A stretch of 64,000 nucleotides of DNA, taken from CAVSSX01 sp963730735 (GTDB lineage Bacteria > Actinomycetota > Acidimicrobiia > Acidimicrobiales > RAAP-2). Below, one piece after another: positions 53,286 through 64,000 of the stretch (its first letter is position 1; the number at the start of each line of letters is the position of its first letter). The notes under the pieces were generated by a model. The model saw only the letters and a program-made list of their open reading frames with translations. It did no database searches and had not been told where the DNA came from. The DNA is taken from NCBI GenBank assembly GCA_963730735.1, contig CAVSSX010000007.1, positions 744,001 through 808,000 on the forward strand. The letters run 5' to 3'. A program made the translations under genes and the position numbers.

Positions 53286-53464
53286 GGAGACCTCCCTCCG
53301 TCGTGGTGACGGCCCCACCTTGGCACACCGCCGGCCGCATGCGTTTGGCCCCGGAAGGCTGCTGGTAGTGTGCAAGGGCGACAGCATCCGAGTTTCGGGC
53401 TGTCGGGGCCTGCTGTTCTCCCCTTGCCGGCGTTGGGCCCCGCCGCATCACGAGAGAGCAGAAT

Positions 53465-54757
53465 ATGAGCGCCGATTCCGCGTCTGGCCCCGAAGCCTCC
53501 CTGTCCGACGGGGCTGCGGCCCCGGCCGGCGACACCTACGAGACGGCTCGCACGTTCGAGTCCCTCGGCGTCGCCGAGCCCCTGGTGAAATCCCTGGCCG
53601 ACCAAGGCATCACGACCGCCTTCCCGATCCAGGCCCTGACCATCGCCGACGCCCTGGCCGGCCGGGACGTCTGCGGCAAGGCCAAGACCGGGTCGGGCAA
53701 GACACTGGCCTTCGGCCTGCCGCTCCTGCAGCGGACGGTCGCCGCCCTGAGCGACGGGGGCGACGGAACGTTGGCCCTGACGGCCGGCTCGCCGGCCCGG
53801 CCCCGGGCGCTGGTCCTCCTGCCGACCCGGGAGCTGGCGGTGCAGGTGCACGACGTGATGGCGCCGCTGGCCGAGGCGGTGGGCCTGCGCATCGTGGCCG
53901 TCTACGGCGGCGCCGACATCGACCGGCAGGTCAACAAGCTGCGCAAGGGCGTGGAGATCATCATCGCCACGCCCGGTCGGCTGATCGACCTGGGCGACCG
54001 GGGCGAGCTGTCGGTGGCCGACGTGGAGACACTGGTGCTCGACGAGGCCGACCGCATGGCCGACATGGGCTTCATGCCCCAGGTCGAGTGGGTCCTGCGC
54101 CGCCTGGAGCGCCCGCACCAGACCCTCCTGTTCTCGGCCACCCTCGACGGCGCCGTCGACCGGCTGGTCACCCGCTACCTGACCGACCCGGTCCTCCACG
54201 AGGTGGCCTCGAGCACCCAGACCGTGGCCGCCATGGAGCACCGGTTCCTCCAGGTCCACCAGATGGACAAGGTCAAGGTGGCGGTGGCCATCTGCCGGGC
54301 CCAGGAGAAGTCCCTCATCTTCGTGCGCACCAAGCGCGGCGCCGACCGTCTGGTCGAGCAGCTGGAGAAGGAGGGCCTACGGGCGGCGGCCATCCACGGC
54401 GACCTCCGCCAGGCCAACCGCGAGCGGGCGCTGGCCGACTTCGGGTCGGGCAAGCTGCCGGTGCTGGTGGCCACCGACGTCGCCGCCCGGGGCCTGCACA
54501 TCGACGGGGTCGACGTGGTCATCCACTACGACCCGCCGGAGGACCACAAGGCGTACCTGCACCGCTCGGGCCGGACGGCCCGCGCCGGACGCGTCGGCCT
54601 GGTGGTCACCCTGGCCCTGTGGAACCAGGTCGTCGAGACCGAGGTGATCCAGCGCCGGCTCGGCCTGCGGATCCCGATCGTCGAGATGTTCTCCAACGAC
54701 CCCCGGTTGGCCGACCTGGCCAGCTGGGAGCCGGCCCCGGGCGAAGGCGTGCTCTGA
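53465..54757 (+). CDS. DEAD-box ATP-dependent RNA helicase
   Basis: A 430-residue superfamily 2 helicase. It has the Q motif (FESLGV...TTAFPIQALTI), motif I AKTGSGKTLAFG, Ia PTRELAVQV, II LDEADRMADMGF, III FSAT, IV LIFVRTKRGAD, V ATDVAARGLHIDGVDVV and VI HRSGRTARAG. It unwinds RNA in ribosome assembly or mRNA turnover. The C-terminal extension is short and lacks the Arg/Gly-rich or RNA-binding tail of CsdA/DbpA-type helicases. The ATG at 53465 is preceded by GAGAGCAG. It is followed 61 nt later by the PIG-L gene. Confidence 0.93.
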   Translation: MSADSASGPEASLSDGAAAPAGDTYETARTFESLGVAEPLVKSLADQGITTAFPIQALTIADALAGRDVCGKAKTGSGKTLAFGLPLLQRTVAALSDGGDGTLALTAGSPARPRALVLLPTRELAVQVHDVMAPLAEAVGLRIVAVYGGADIDRQVNKLRKGVEIIIATPGRLIDLGDRGELSVADVETLVLDEADRMADMGFMPQVEWVLRRLERPHQTLLFSATLDGAVDRLVTRYLTDPVLHEVASSTQTVAAMEHRFLQVHQMDKVKVAVAICRAQEKSLIFVRTKRGADRLVEQLEKEGLRAAAIHGDLRQANRERALADFGSGKLPVLVATDVAARGLHIDGVDVVIHYDPPEDHKAYLHRSGRTARAGRVGLVVTLALWNQVVETEVIQRRLGLRIPIVEMFSNDPRLADLASWEPAPGEGVL

Positions 54758-54818
54758 GCACTCTGGTTCTGGGCATACGGGCGCCGAACACCGTGAGGGC
54801 CCAACGGCGGCGACCGAC

Positions 54819-55560
54819 GTGAGCGAACGACCCCTCGACCGCTGGGCGCCCGACGACGGCATCGACCGCGTCCTCGTCATCACGGCCCATCCCGACGACG
54901 TCGACTTCGGGGCCGCCGGCACCGTCGCCGTCTTCGGCGACCACGGCATCGAGGTCGCCTACTGCATCGTGACCGACGGCGACGCCGGTGGTTCGGACCG
55001 CTCGATGAGCCGCCCCGACATGGCGACGCTCCGACGCCGCGAGCAGACAGCGGCGGCGGCTGAGGTCGGGGTGACCGATCTCACCTTCCTCGGGTACCCC
55101 GACGGCCTCGTCACACCCTCGTTCGAGCTGCGTCGTGACCTGAGCCGGGTGATCCGGCAGTTCCGGCCGGGACGGGTCCTGACCTCGTCGCCCGAGCGGG
55201 ACTGGCGCCGCCTGGGTGCCAGCCACCCCGACCACCTGGCGGTCGGCGAAGCGGCCACCTGCGCCGTCTATCCCGACGCCCGCAATCCCTTCGCCCACCC
55301 CGAGCTGCTGGCCGAGGGACTCGAGCCGCACACCGTCCCCGAGCTCTGGCTGTTCGCCGGGCCCCGGTCCGACGTCGTGGTGGACACGACCGCGGCCTTC
55401 GATCGCAAGGTGGCGGCGCTGCTCAGCCACCGATCCCAGATCGCCGACCCCGACGCGGTCACCGACCGGGTCCGGGAGTGGGGGACCGGCACGGCGACCG
55501 AGGCCGGGATGGACCCGGGGGCCGTGGCCGAGACTTTCCAGCGGGTGCTGGATCGGCTGA
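54819..55560 (+). CDS. PIG-L family deacetylase/hydrolase, 3' end uncertain
   Basis: Zinc-dependent LmbE/PIG-L fold enzyme related to MshB and Mca. The metal motif is ITAHPDDVDFG, followed by IVTDGDAGGSDRSM and the third ligand in GASHPDHLAVG. It hydrolyses N-acyl groups from sugars or mycothiol conjugates. The raw frame from GTG 54819 does not stop until 55985, 330 nt inside the next gene. A one-base indel near 55550 would bring in the TGA at 55558-55560, giving the normal length of about 246 residues, so that end is reported. Substrate identity is open; mycothiol conjugate amidase activity is one possibility. Confidence 0.75.
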
Positions 55561-55654
55561 CCGCGGTCGGGGTCCGTGCGGGTCCCCTGACCGGTGCCCT
55601 ACCGTCTGAGCGAGACCGGCTGGCCGACGCCGGTCCCCGAAGTGGGGAGACATC

Positions 55655-57829
55655 GTGTTCAGACGGCTCGGTGCCGCGGTCATCGCCCATCCCTGGAGGG
55701 TCATCGGGCTCTGGGTGGTCGGCACGGCGTTGGTGCTCGGCCTCTCAGCCAACCTCGCCACCTACACCTCCAACAACAACTCGTCGTTCCTGCCGGCCTC
55801 CTACCAGTCGGTCCAGGCCGCCCACGTGGCCAGCACCTACTTCCCCTCGTCGTCGGGTGCCTCGGGCGTGCTGGCGGTCTCGAGGTCCGACGGCGGCGTC
55901 TTGTCGGCCGCCGACCAGGCCAAGGTGGCCGGGCTGGCCACCGCGCTCACCAAGGACGAGGTCCCTTCGGTGTCCTCCGCGCTGACCAGCCAGAGCCTGC
56001 TGTCGGCCAACAAGAAGGTGCAGCTGGTCCAGTTGACCTTCGACGGCCAGGTCGGCGACCGCGGGCCCGAATGCCGCCGTGCCGGCGGTCCGTCAGGCCA
56101 CGACCGCCTTCCTGTCGGGGACGGGGCTGCGGGGCCAGCTGACCGGGAACGAAGCGATCAGCGTGGACTCGACCACCGCCTTCGCCCGGGCCGAGGCGGT
56201 GATCGGCGTCGCCACCGTCCTGCTGATCCTGCTGTTGCTGGGCCTGGGCTTCCGCCGCGTGATCATCGCCGTGCTGCCGATCATCGTCATCGGGATCGTC
56301 CACCAGGTGGCCCAGGCGCTCACCGCCGATCTGGCCGAGCAGTTCCACTTCGTCGTCGGGCCCGAACTGGCCCCGCTGCTGGTGGTGGTCATGTTCGGAG
56401 TCGGGACCGACTACATGGTGTTCCTCCTGTTCCGCTATCGCGAGCAGCTGCAGCGCGGGGCCGAGCCGAAGGAGGGGCTCCGGTTCGCCGTGACCAAGGT
56501 GGGCGAGGTGATCACGTCGGCCGCCGCCACCGTGGTGGCCGCCTTCGCCGCCCTGTTGATCGCCAGCCTCGAGTCCCTCCGCACATTGGCCCCGGGCCTG
56601 ATTGTGGGCGTGGTCCTCATGCTCGTGGCCGCCCTGACCCTGGTCCCGGCGATCTTCAGCTTGCTGGGCGTCCGCCTCTTCTGGCCGACGGTGCCCCAGC
56701 CGGTCGACCACCGGCGGCGGACCCGCTCGGAGCGGATCGGCGATGGTCGTCCACGACCACCCGCTGCGGATGCTCACCGTCTGGGTCGTCGTGCTGGCCG
56801 CTCTGGCCCTCTGCGCCCTCGGCTTCAAGGTCACCTACAACCAGCTGGCCGAGTTGCCGAGCTCGACGCTGTCGCAGCAGGCCTACGACACCATGGCCTC
56901 GGCCTTCCCGGCCGGCGCCCTCGGCCCGACCCAGGTGTTCGTCACCTCGGACACCGAGGGCCCCGCTGGACCAGGCGTCGGTCACCGCCCTCGGGACCCG
57001 CCTGGCCTCGACCACGGGGGTGTCGGCCGTCTTCCCGGCCCGCTACACCGCCGACCAAGGGCCAGGCGCTGCTCGAGGTGCTGCTCGATCAGGATCCGTA
57101 CGGCATCGCCGGCCATCAACGACGTGGCCGGGCCCCTCCGGTCGGCCGGCCAACGGCTCGGTGCCCGGCGCCTCGGTGGTCGTCGGGGGGACCACCTCCC
57201 AGCTGGTGGACGTCCGGGCCGCCCTCCGCCACGACATGGAGCGGGTCTTCCCGCTGGCCTTGGCCATCGTGGCCGTGATCCTGGCCCTCCTGCTCCGGGC
57301 GCTCATCGCCCCGCTCTACCTACTGGCCGGCGTGGTGCTCACCTACGTGGCCACCCTCGGCGCCATCACCCTGGTGTTCCTCAACGGGTTCGGCGTTCGT
57401 CGGGTTTGGACTTCTCCATCCCGATCGTCGTCTACCTCTTCGTCATGGCCATCGGGACGGACTACAACATCCTGATCGCCTCGCGGCTGCGAGAGGAGTT
57501 CGCCGCCGGCGGAGCCGCCACGCGAGGCGGCCCGGCTTGGCCGTCAACCTCGGGGGCCCGGCGGTCGGTGCTGCCTCGCTCATCCTGGCCGGGACGTTCG
57601 CCTCGCTGATCCTCACCGGCATCCAGGTGCTCCAGGAGATCGGGTTGGCTGTCGCCCTCGGCGTCCTGTTGGCGGCCAACGTGCTGTCGAACCGCATCGT
57701 CCCGACCTTGGCCGCCCTCCGTGGGTGGCACTTCTGGTGGCCCAGCGGGCGCACGGCCAGACGGCGCCGACCAGGGCCGAGCTCACCGGCCGGTCGCCCG
57801 ACACCGTGGGCGCTTCGGGGTCCGGCTAG
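55655..57829 (+). CDS. MMPL family transporter, multiply frame-disrupted
   Basis: RND-superfamily membrane transporter of about 720 residues, with two repeats of one plus five helices and two external loops. It begins at GTG 55655 (MFRRLGAAVIAHPWRVIGLW). Landmarks are FGVGTDYMVFLLFRYRE and the equivalent IGTDYNILIASRLREEF in the second half, the proton-relay Asp-Tyr pairs of MmpL proteins. They lie in different frames. I find about nine breaks, near 56066, 56740, 56965, 57058, 57107, 57150, 57405, 57535 and 57745. Several are clearly one extra base, for example CAAGGGCC for CAGGGCC. MMPL proteins export lipids or drugs; the cargo is unknown. Confidence 0.75.
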
Positions 57830-57852
57830 ACGGCCACAGGGGACGCAGGGTT

Positions 57853-57897
57853 CCTGTCGACCCAGGGCCCCTGTCGACCCAGGCCTGTCGGCCCGGG
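57853..57897. repeat. three tandem 14-17-bp repeats between convergent genes
   Basis: CCTGTCGACCCAGG occurs at 57853 and 57870. A variant CCTGTCGGCCCGGG is at 57884. They fill most of the 81 nt between the MMPL stop and the aconitase stop. Each unit also has inverted potential (CCTG and CAGG), so the array may act as a transcription terminator. Confidence 0.5.
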
Positions 57898-57910
57898 CCT
57901 GGGCCGGCCG

Positions 57911-60610
<2,700 letters not shown>

Positions 60611-60710
60611 GCCGCCATTCTGCCGTGCCCCACCGCCGTCCTGCCCATCGACGTCAGGATCCGACGGTCACCGCTGGCCGGAGGGCGACCCCGGCCGGCG
60701 TCCAGGCGGG

Positions 60711-61517
60711 CTACCAGAGCTCGTCGGCGTACTTGTCCGTCCCGACCACGGTGGGCAGGAACGGGGCGCCGAAGGTGACCTTGCCACGCCCGCCGGCGTC
60801 GACCACCTCGGCGAACCGGCGGAACTGGTCCCAGACGGCGATGGGCTCGGTGTCGAGGAAGCACAGTTGCACGACGCGGTCCTCGTCCCCACCCTTGGTG
60901 CCGAGCGACATGGGCGACTCACGGGTCTTGGGCCCCCGGAACTGGTCGCTCAGCGTCCACGAGGCGATCGAGTCGGCGCCGGGGGTGGTGAGCAGCAGGG
61001 GGTCGGCCTCCTGCTCGAGCCAGGTGGTGAGCTCGGCGCTGGTCACGCCCTCGGCCGGCTCGACGACCAGGACCCCGAGGCCGTCGTACTGGTGGTTGAG
61101 GGCCAGCTCGATCGGCACGCTGTTCTCGTCGTCGCGGTAGACGACCGAGTCGAAGTTGTAGTTGGCCGTGTGGGCGTGGGTCCGCTCGTTGAAGCCCCGG
61201 CCGTTCTCGTAGAGCCAGAACACGCTCGGGCCGTCCCAGCTGAGCCCGGCCTCTTCGAGGCCCTTGTGGCGCCAGTAGATGGAGAGGTAGGACCCGGCGT
61301 CGAGCGGCTCGGCGAACGGCGTCTCGGCCGGGAATCGCAGGTCCTTCAAGTAGCGGGGCGCCACCCACCGCCGGCCGGCGAACAGGCCGGGGAAGATGAG
61401 GCAGCCGGCGAAGAAGTGGTCCCGCTCGTACCAGCGGTGGTAGGCGACCTCGTAGCCCTTGTGCGGGTCCACCATGGTGAACAGCATGTTGCCGATCTTG
61501 ACCGGGTACTCGTCCAT
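60711..61517 (-). CDS. uncharacterised protein with EthD-like N-terminal features
   Basis: A 268-residue soluble protein with no signal peptide. The start MDEYPVKIGNMLFTMVDPHK is followed by YEVAYHRWYERDHFFAGCLI and APRYLKD. The HRWY...DH arrangement recalls the dimeric alpha/beta-barrel (EthD-like) proteins, though the match is loose. Later VPIELALNHQYDGLGVLVVE may be the second half of a duplicated ferredoxin-like fold. A run of G (GGGGGGG) 3 nt before the ATG at 61517 gives a possible ribosome-binding site. The nearest neighbour on its strand is acnA, 100 nt downstream. I cannot assign a function. Confidence 0.6.
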   Translation of the reverse strand: MDEYPVKIGNMLFTMVDPHKGYEVAYHRWYERDHFFAGCLIFPGLFAGRRWVAPRYLKDLRFPAETPFAEPLDAGSYLSIYWRHKGLEEAGLSWDGPSVFWLYENGRGFNERTHAHTANYNFDSVVYRDDENSVPIELALNHQYDGLGVLVVEPAEGVTSAELTTWLEQEADPLLLTTPGADSIASWTLSDQFRGPKTRESPMSLGTKGGDEDRVVQLCFLDTEPIAVWDQFRRFAEVVDAGGRGKVTFGAPFLPTVVGTDKYADELW

Positions 61518-61663
61518 GTCCCCCCCTTTGTGCTGACCGGCCGAGGATAGACCGGCGCTGGTCGACCTGCCCGGGGACCGGCGGACGGGCATGACCGCCC
61601 GGGTGAGCCAACCCGTCCCACCCGGCCTCCTGTCGCGGCGACCCGTCTGGCAGAATCGGGCCA

Positions 61664-63065
61664 GTGATCCCGACGGCGTCTCTCGCACCTCGGCTGGTGC
61701 CTCGTGGCGGCCGGGGCGGCCCTGCTGCCGGCGACCGCCGCTGCTGCCGCCGCACCCCCGACGCCGGCCGGGACCGTGGCCCACGCCGTCGGACCGCTCG
61801 TCTATCCGGGCGGGGGAGTGCTCGCCTACGGCGGGGCGGTGAGCCTGCCGGCCTCGTCGGTCCCGGCCAGCCTCGACGCACCGGTGGTGGCCATGGCCGC
61901 CACCCACGACGGCAAGGGCTACTGGCTGGCCACCGTGTCGGGCGGCGTCTCTCCCGTCGGTGACGCCGCCGACGAGGGCAACGTCGACCAGCTGGCCCTC
62001 CAGGCGCCCATCGTCGGCATGGCCGCCACCCCCGACGGCAAGGGCTACTGGCTGGTCGGCCTCGACGGCGGCATCTTCGCCTTCGGGGACGCGGCGTTCG
62101 ACGGGTCCATGGGCGGTCAGCCGCTCAACCAACCGATCGTCGGCATGGCCGCCACCCCCGACGGCAAGGGCTACTGGCTGGTGGCCGCCGACGGCGGGAT
62201 GTTCGCCTTCGGCGACGCCCGGTTCTTCGGGTCGACCGGGTCGATGGCCTTGCGGGCGCCCATCGTCGGCATGGCCGCCACGCCCGACGGTGGTGGCTAC
62301 TGGCTGGTGGCGTCCGACGGCGGGGTGTTCACCTTCGGCGACGCCACCTTCGACGGTTCGATGGGGGGCAGCACCCTGGCGGCGTCGGTCGCCGGCATGG
62401 CCGCCGACCCCGACGGCAAGGGCTACTGGCTGGTCGGGGCGGACGGCGGCATCTTCACCTTCGGTGACGCCACCTTCGACGGCTCCCTCGGCGGCACCCC
62501 GGCGGCCACGCCGATCTCGTCCGTCGTGGCCTCGCCCTCGGGCGGGTACTGGCTCCTCGAGCCGGCCGGGTTCGCCACGGCGTTCACCAATCCCGGGGCG
62601 TCGGGGTCGTTCCCGGGGGCGTCGGCCATCGTGGCGGCGGCGGCCTCGCAGATCCAACCGGACCCCGACACCGGGTACTACTGCAACCCCTACGGTCCGT
62701 GCGAGCAGTGGTGCGCCCTCTTCGCCACCTGGGCCTGGCAGCAGGGCGGCGTGCCCGTCCCGTCGTATCCCTTCACCGGGTCGATCTACACCTGGGGGCT
62801 GGCCCACGGTCGGGTGCTCCCGGCCTCGGCCCGGCCGCTCCCCGGTGACGCCGTCCTCTACGGCACCGGGCCGTCGAGCACGGCGTCGTCGGTCCACGTG
62901 GGCATCGTGGCCCAGGTCTGGCCGGACGGGGCCATCGTCACCATCGAGGGCGATGCCGGCCCCGGCCAGAACGGCAGCCTGGCCGTCATCGTGAACGGTC
63001 CGTTCCTCCCGGCCGACTCGCTCGCCTACAACACCTACGGCATCTACGCCTTCGTCCAGCCGTAG
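61664..63065 (+). CDS. secreted GYWL/DGG-repeat protein with C-terminal CHAP domain
   Basis: Extracellular protein of about 465 residues. The GTG at 61664 followed by one frame shift near 61690 gives a convincing signal peptide (MIPTASLAPR then LGWCLVAAGAALLPATAAAA). Without the shift, translation would begin at GTG 61704 with a poor signal. Five to six repeats of about 42-46 residues follow (VGMAATPDGKGYWLVAADGG), to about 62570. A CHAP-type cysteine peptidase/amidase domain ends the protein: catalytic Cys in CEQWCALFATWAW and His in SSVHVGIVAQV. It probably cleaves peptidoglycan cross-bridges or stem peptides, with the repeats binding envelope polymers. Confidence 0.78.
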
Positions 63066-63287
63066 CGCCGAGGTCGTCGCCGGCGGCTGCTCGGCAAAAC
63101 CCCAGCGTGCAGCGGCCATTGGTACCCGCTCTCCCGTCACCGGACCGCTGAGAAGGTTCATCTCGGGGACACCTTGCGTTTCCGCTGTTGGTCGACCGGC
63201 GTTCAAGTTGCCTCCTTACTAATGGCGTGACCGCGCCGTGCGGTCAGGTCATGTGTGCGCGACGGGCGCCGACGAGAGGAGCAGTTC
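63066..63287. other. intergenic region upstream of pstS
   Basis: This stretch of 222 nt contains GGTTCATCTCG at 63155-63165, which resembles a single Streptomyces-type PHO-box repeat. A second direct copy is not present at the expected 11-nt spacing. No gene is evident. Confidence 0.3.
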
Positions 63288-64000
63288 GTGTCAAACGGAG
63301 TCACCCGAGAGACGGCGGAGTCGAAGGGGGTCCGCTCGACGCGTCGCACGGCGAGATGGTGGCAGCTCGGCGCCGTCCTGCTGGCTGGTGGACTGGTCGC
63401 CGCGGCGTGCGGTTCGAGCAGCACGGCCGACAAGAAGTCCACGACCACCACCAAGCCCAAGACCAAGAGCACGACCACGACCACGGCCGCGCCGACCACG
63501 ACCACGGCGCCGGTAGTGACCACCACCACGGCCAAGCCGGCCAGTGGCGCTGCCGTCGTGGTGCCCACCACGCCCCGGACGGTGACGCCCACCACGGCGG
63601 CACCGGCGACCGGTGGGGCCCCGGGCGGTTCGCTCTCGGCCAACACCTCGACCCCGGCGGCGGCCCTGACCGGGGCCGGGTCGACGTTCGACCAGCCCTT
63701 GTTCGCCCGGCAGTTCTACTACTACAACCAGGCCAACCGGGGCGTCACGGTGAACTACGCCGCCGTCGGTAGCGGCACCGGTGAGTCCGACATCCTGGCC
63801 GGTTCGGTCAACTTCGGCGCCTCCGACGTCCCCGAGCCCCCCGGGACCACGGGAACGGGCGGGGCCATCCTCCAGGTGCCGGTGGTGCTCGGTGGCGTGG
63901 CCATCGCCTACAACCTCCCGGGCACTGGGTCAGGCCTGCAGCTGACCGGGGCGCAGATCGCCAAGATCTATGCCGGCACGATCACCAGCTGGAGCCAGAT
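63288..64000 (+). CDS. pstS: phosphate ABC transporter substrate-binding lipoprotein PstS, 3' end outside window
   Basis: The first 237 codons of a PstS-type protein; the frame is open to the window end. GTG 63288 follows GAGAGGA by 7 nt. The lipoprotein signal ends LVAAACGSSS, with the lipidated Cys near residue 45. A Thr/Pro/Lys-rich linker of about 70 residues extends the domain from the membrane. The binding domain begins LTGAGSTFDQPLFARQF, with phosphate ligands in AVGSGTGESDIL and NFGASDVPEP. It captures inorganic phosphate for PstCAB, whose genes should lie just beyond the window. Confidence 0.9.
   Translation, partial: MSNGVTRETAESKGVRSTRRTARWWQLGAVLLAGGLVAAACGSSSTADKKSTTTTKPKTKSTTTTTAAPTTTTAPVVTTTTAKPASGAAVVVPTTPRTVTPTTAAPATGGAPGGSLSANTSTPAAALTGAGSTFDQPLFARQFYYYNQANRGVTVNYAAVGSGTGESDILAGSVNFGASDVPEPPGTTGTGGAILQVPVVLGGVAIAYNLPGTGSGLQLTGAQIAKIYAGTITSWSQ

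Noticed and set aside
63155..63165. PHO box upstream of pstS
   Set aside because: Only one 11-bp unit (GGTTCATCTCG) resembles the Streptomyces consensus. The required direct repeat at 11-nt spacing is missing, so I do not annotate it.

Overview
This 64 kb window is high-GC DNA from the chromosome of an actinobacterium. Acidimicrobiia or a near relative is the best fit. The evidence is a WhiB regulator, a DUF3107 protein, the DUF3090/SCO1664-family/histidine-phosphatase trio, a PdtaS-type kinase, paired ArsA-like ATPases, and extracellular proteins built from GYWL..DGG.F.FGDA repeats, a repeat type I associate with Acidimicrobiia. GTG starts and 4-base stop/start overlaps are common. I see no rRNA or tRNA gene, CRISPR array, insertion sequence or prophage.

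Layout. 1-6900: a partial gene, a hemerythrin-like protein, an alpha/beta hydrolase and aldo/keto reductase pair, a nitroreductase, a universal stress protein and an MFS transporter. 6900-11900: a VOC protein, valS and cysS divergent from a 20-bp gap, and a cold-shock protein. 12000-15000: an acyl-CoA dehydrogenase, a MarR regulator and an SDR, with two strong palindromic operators. 15000-21000: a flippase/pseudokinase fusion, a low-molecular-weight phosphatase, a TetR regulator, a glycosyltransferase and gmd. 21000-29100: ccdA followed by a complete System I cytochrome c maturation operon, ccmABCDEFGHI. 29100-36000: Fe-S genes (cysteine desulfurase, SufR-like regulator, Mrp), a dNTP hydrolase, DUF3107 and two ArsA-like ATPases. 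36000-42400: an O-methyltransferase, a PHP phosphoesterase, PdtaS, WhiB, a glycerophosphodiesterase and etfBA. 42400-47500: a truncated permease head to head with a truncated repeat protein, then an MBOAT/SGNH pair. 47500-52800: the conserved trio and three DNA glycosylases. 52800-64000: a peroxiredoxin, a DEAD-box helicase, a PIG-L hydrolase, an MMPL transporter, aconitase, an uncharacterised protein, a secreted repeat/CHAP hydrolase and the start of pstS.

Two properties run through the whole window. First, many reading frames are broken by single-base indels while protein similarity continues without stops in the next frame. I count roughly 27 breaks in about 13 genes. This points to residual sequencing error rather than gene decay, so coordinates of those genes describe the whole disrupted locus. 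Second, many start codons lie 6-9 nt downstream of a TANNNT hexamer, the signature of leaderless transcription. At two divergent pairs the opposing -10 hexamers overlap.

Most of the content is housekeeping: translation, DNA repair, Fe-S and haem-protein assembly, electron transfer and the TCA cycle. The less explored elements are the repeat/CHAP proteins, the flippase/pseudokinase/phosphatase locus, the DUF3090 trio and the overlapping bidirectional promoters.
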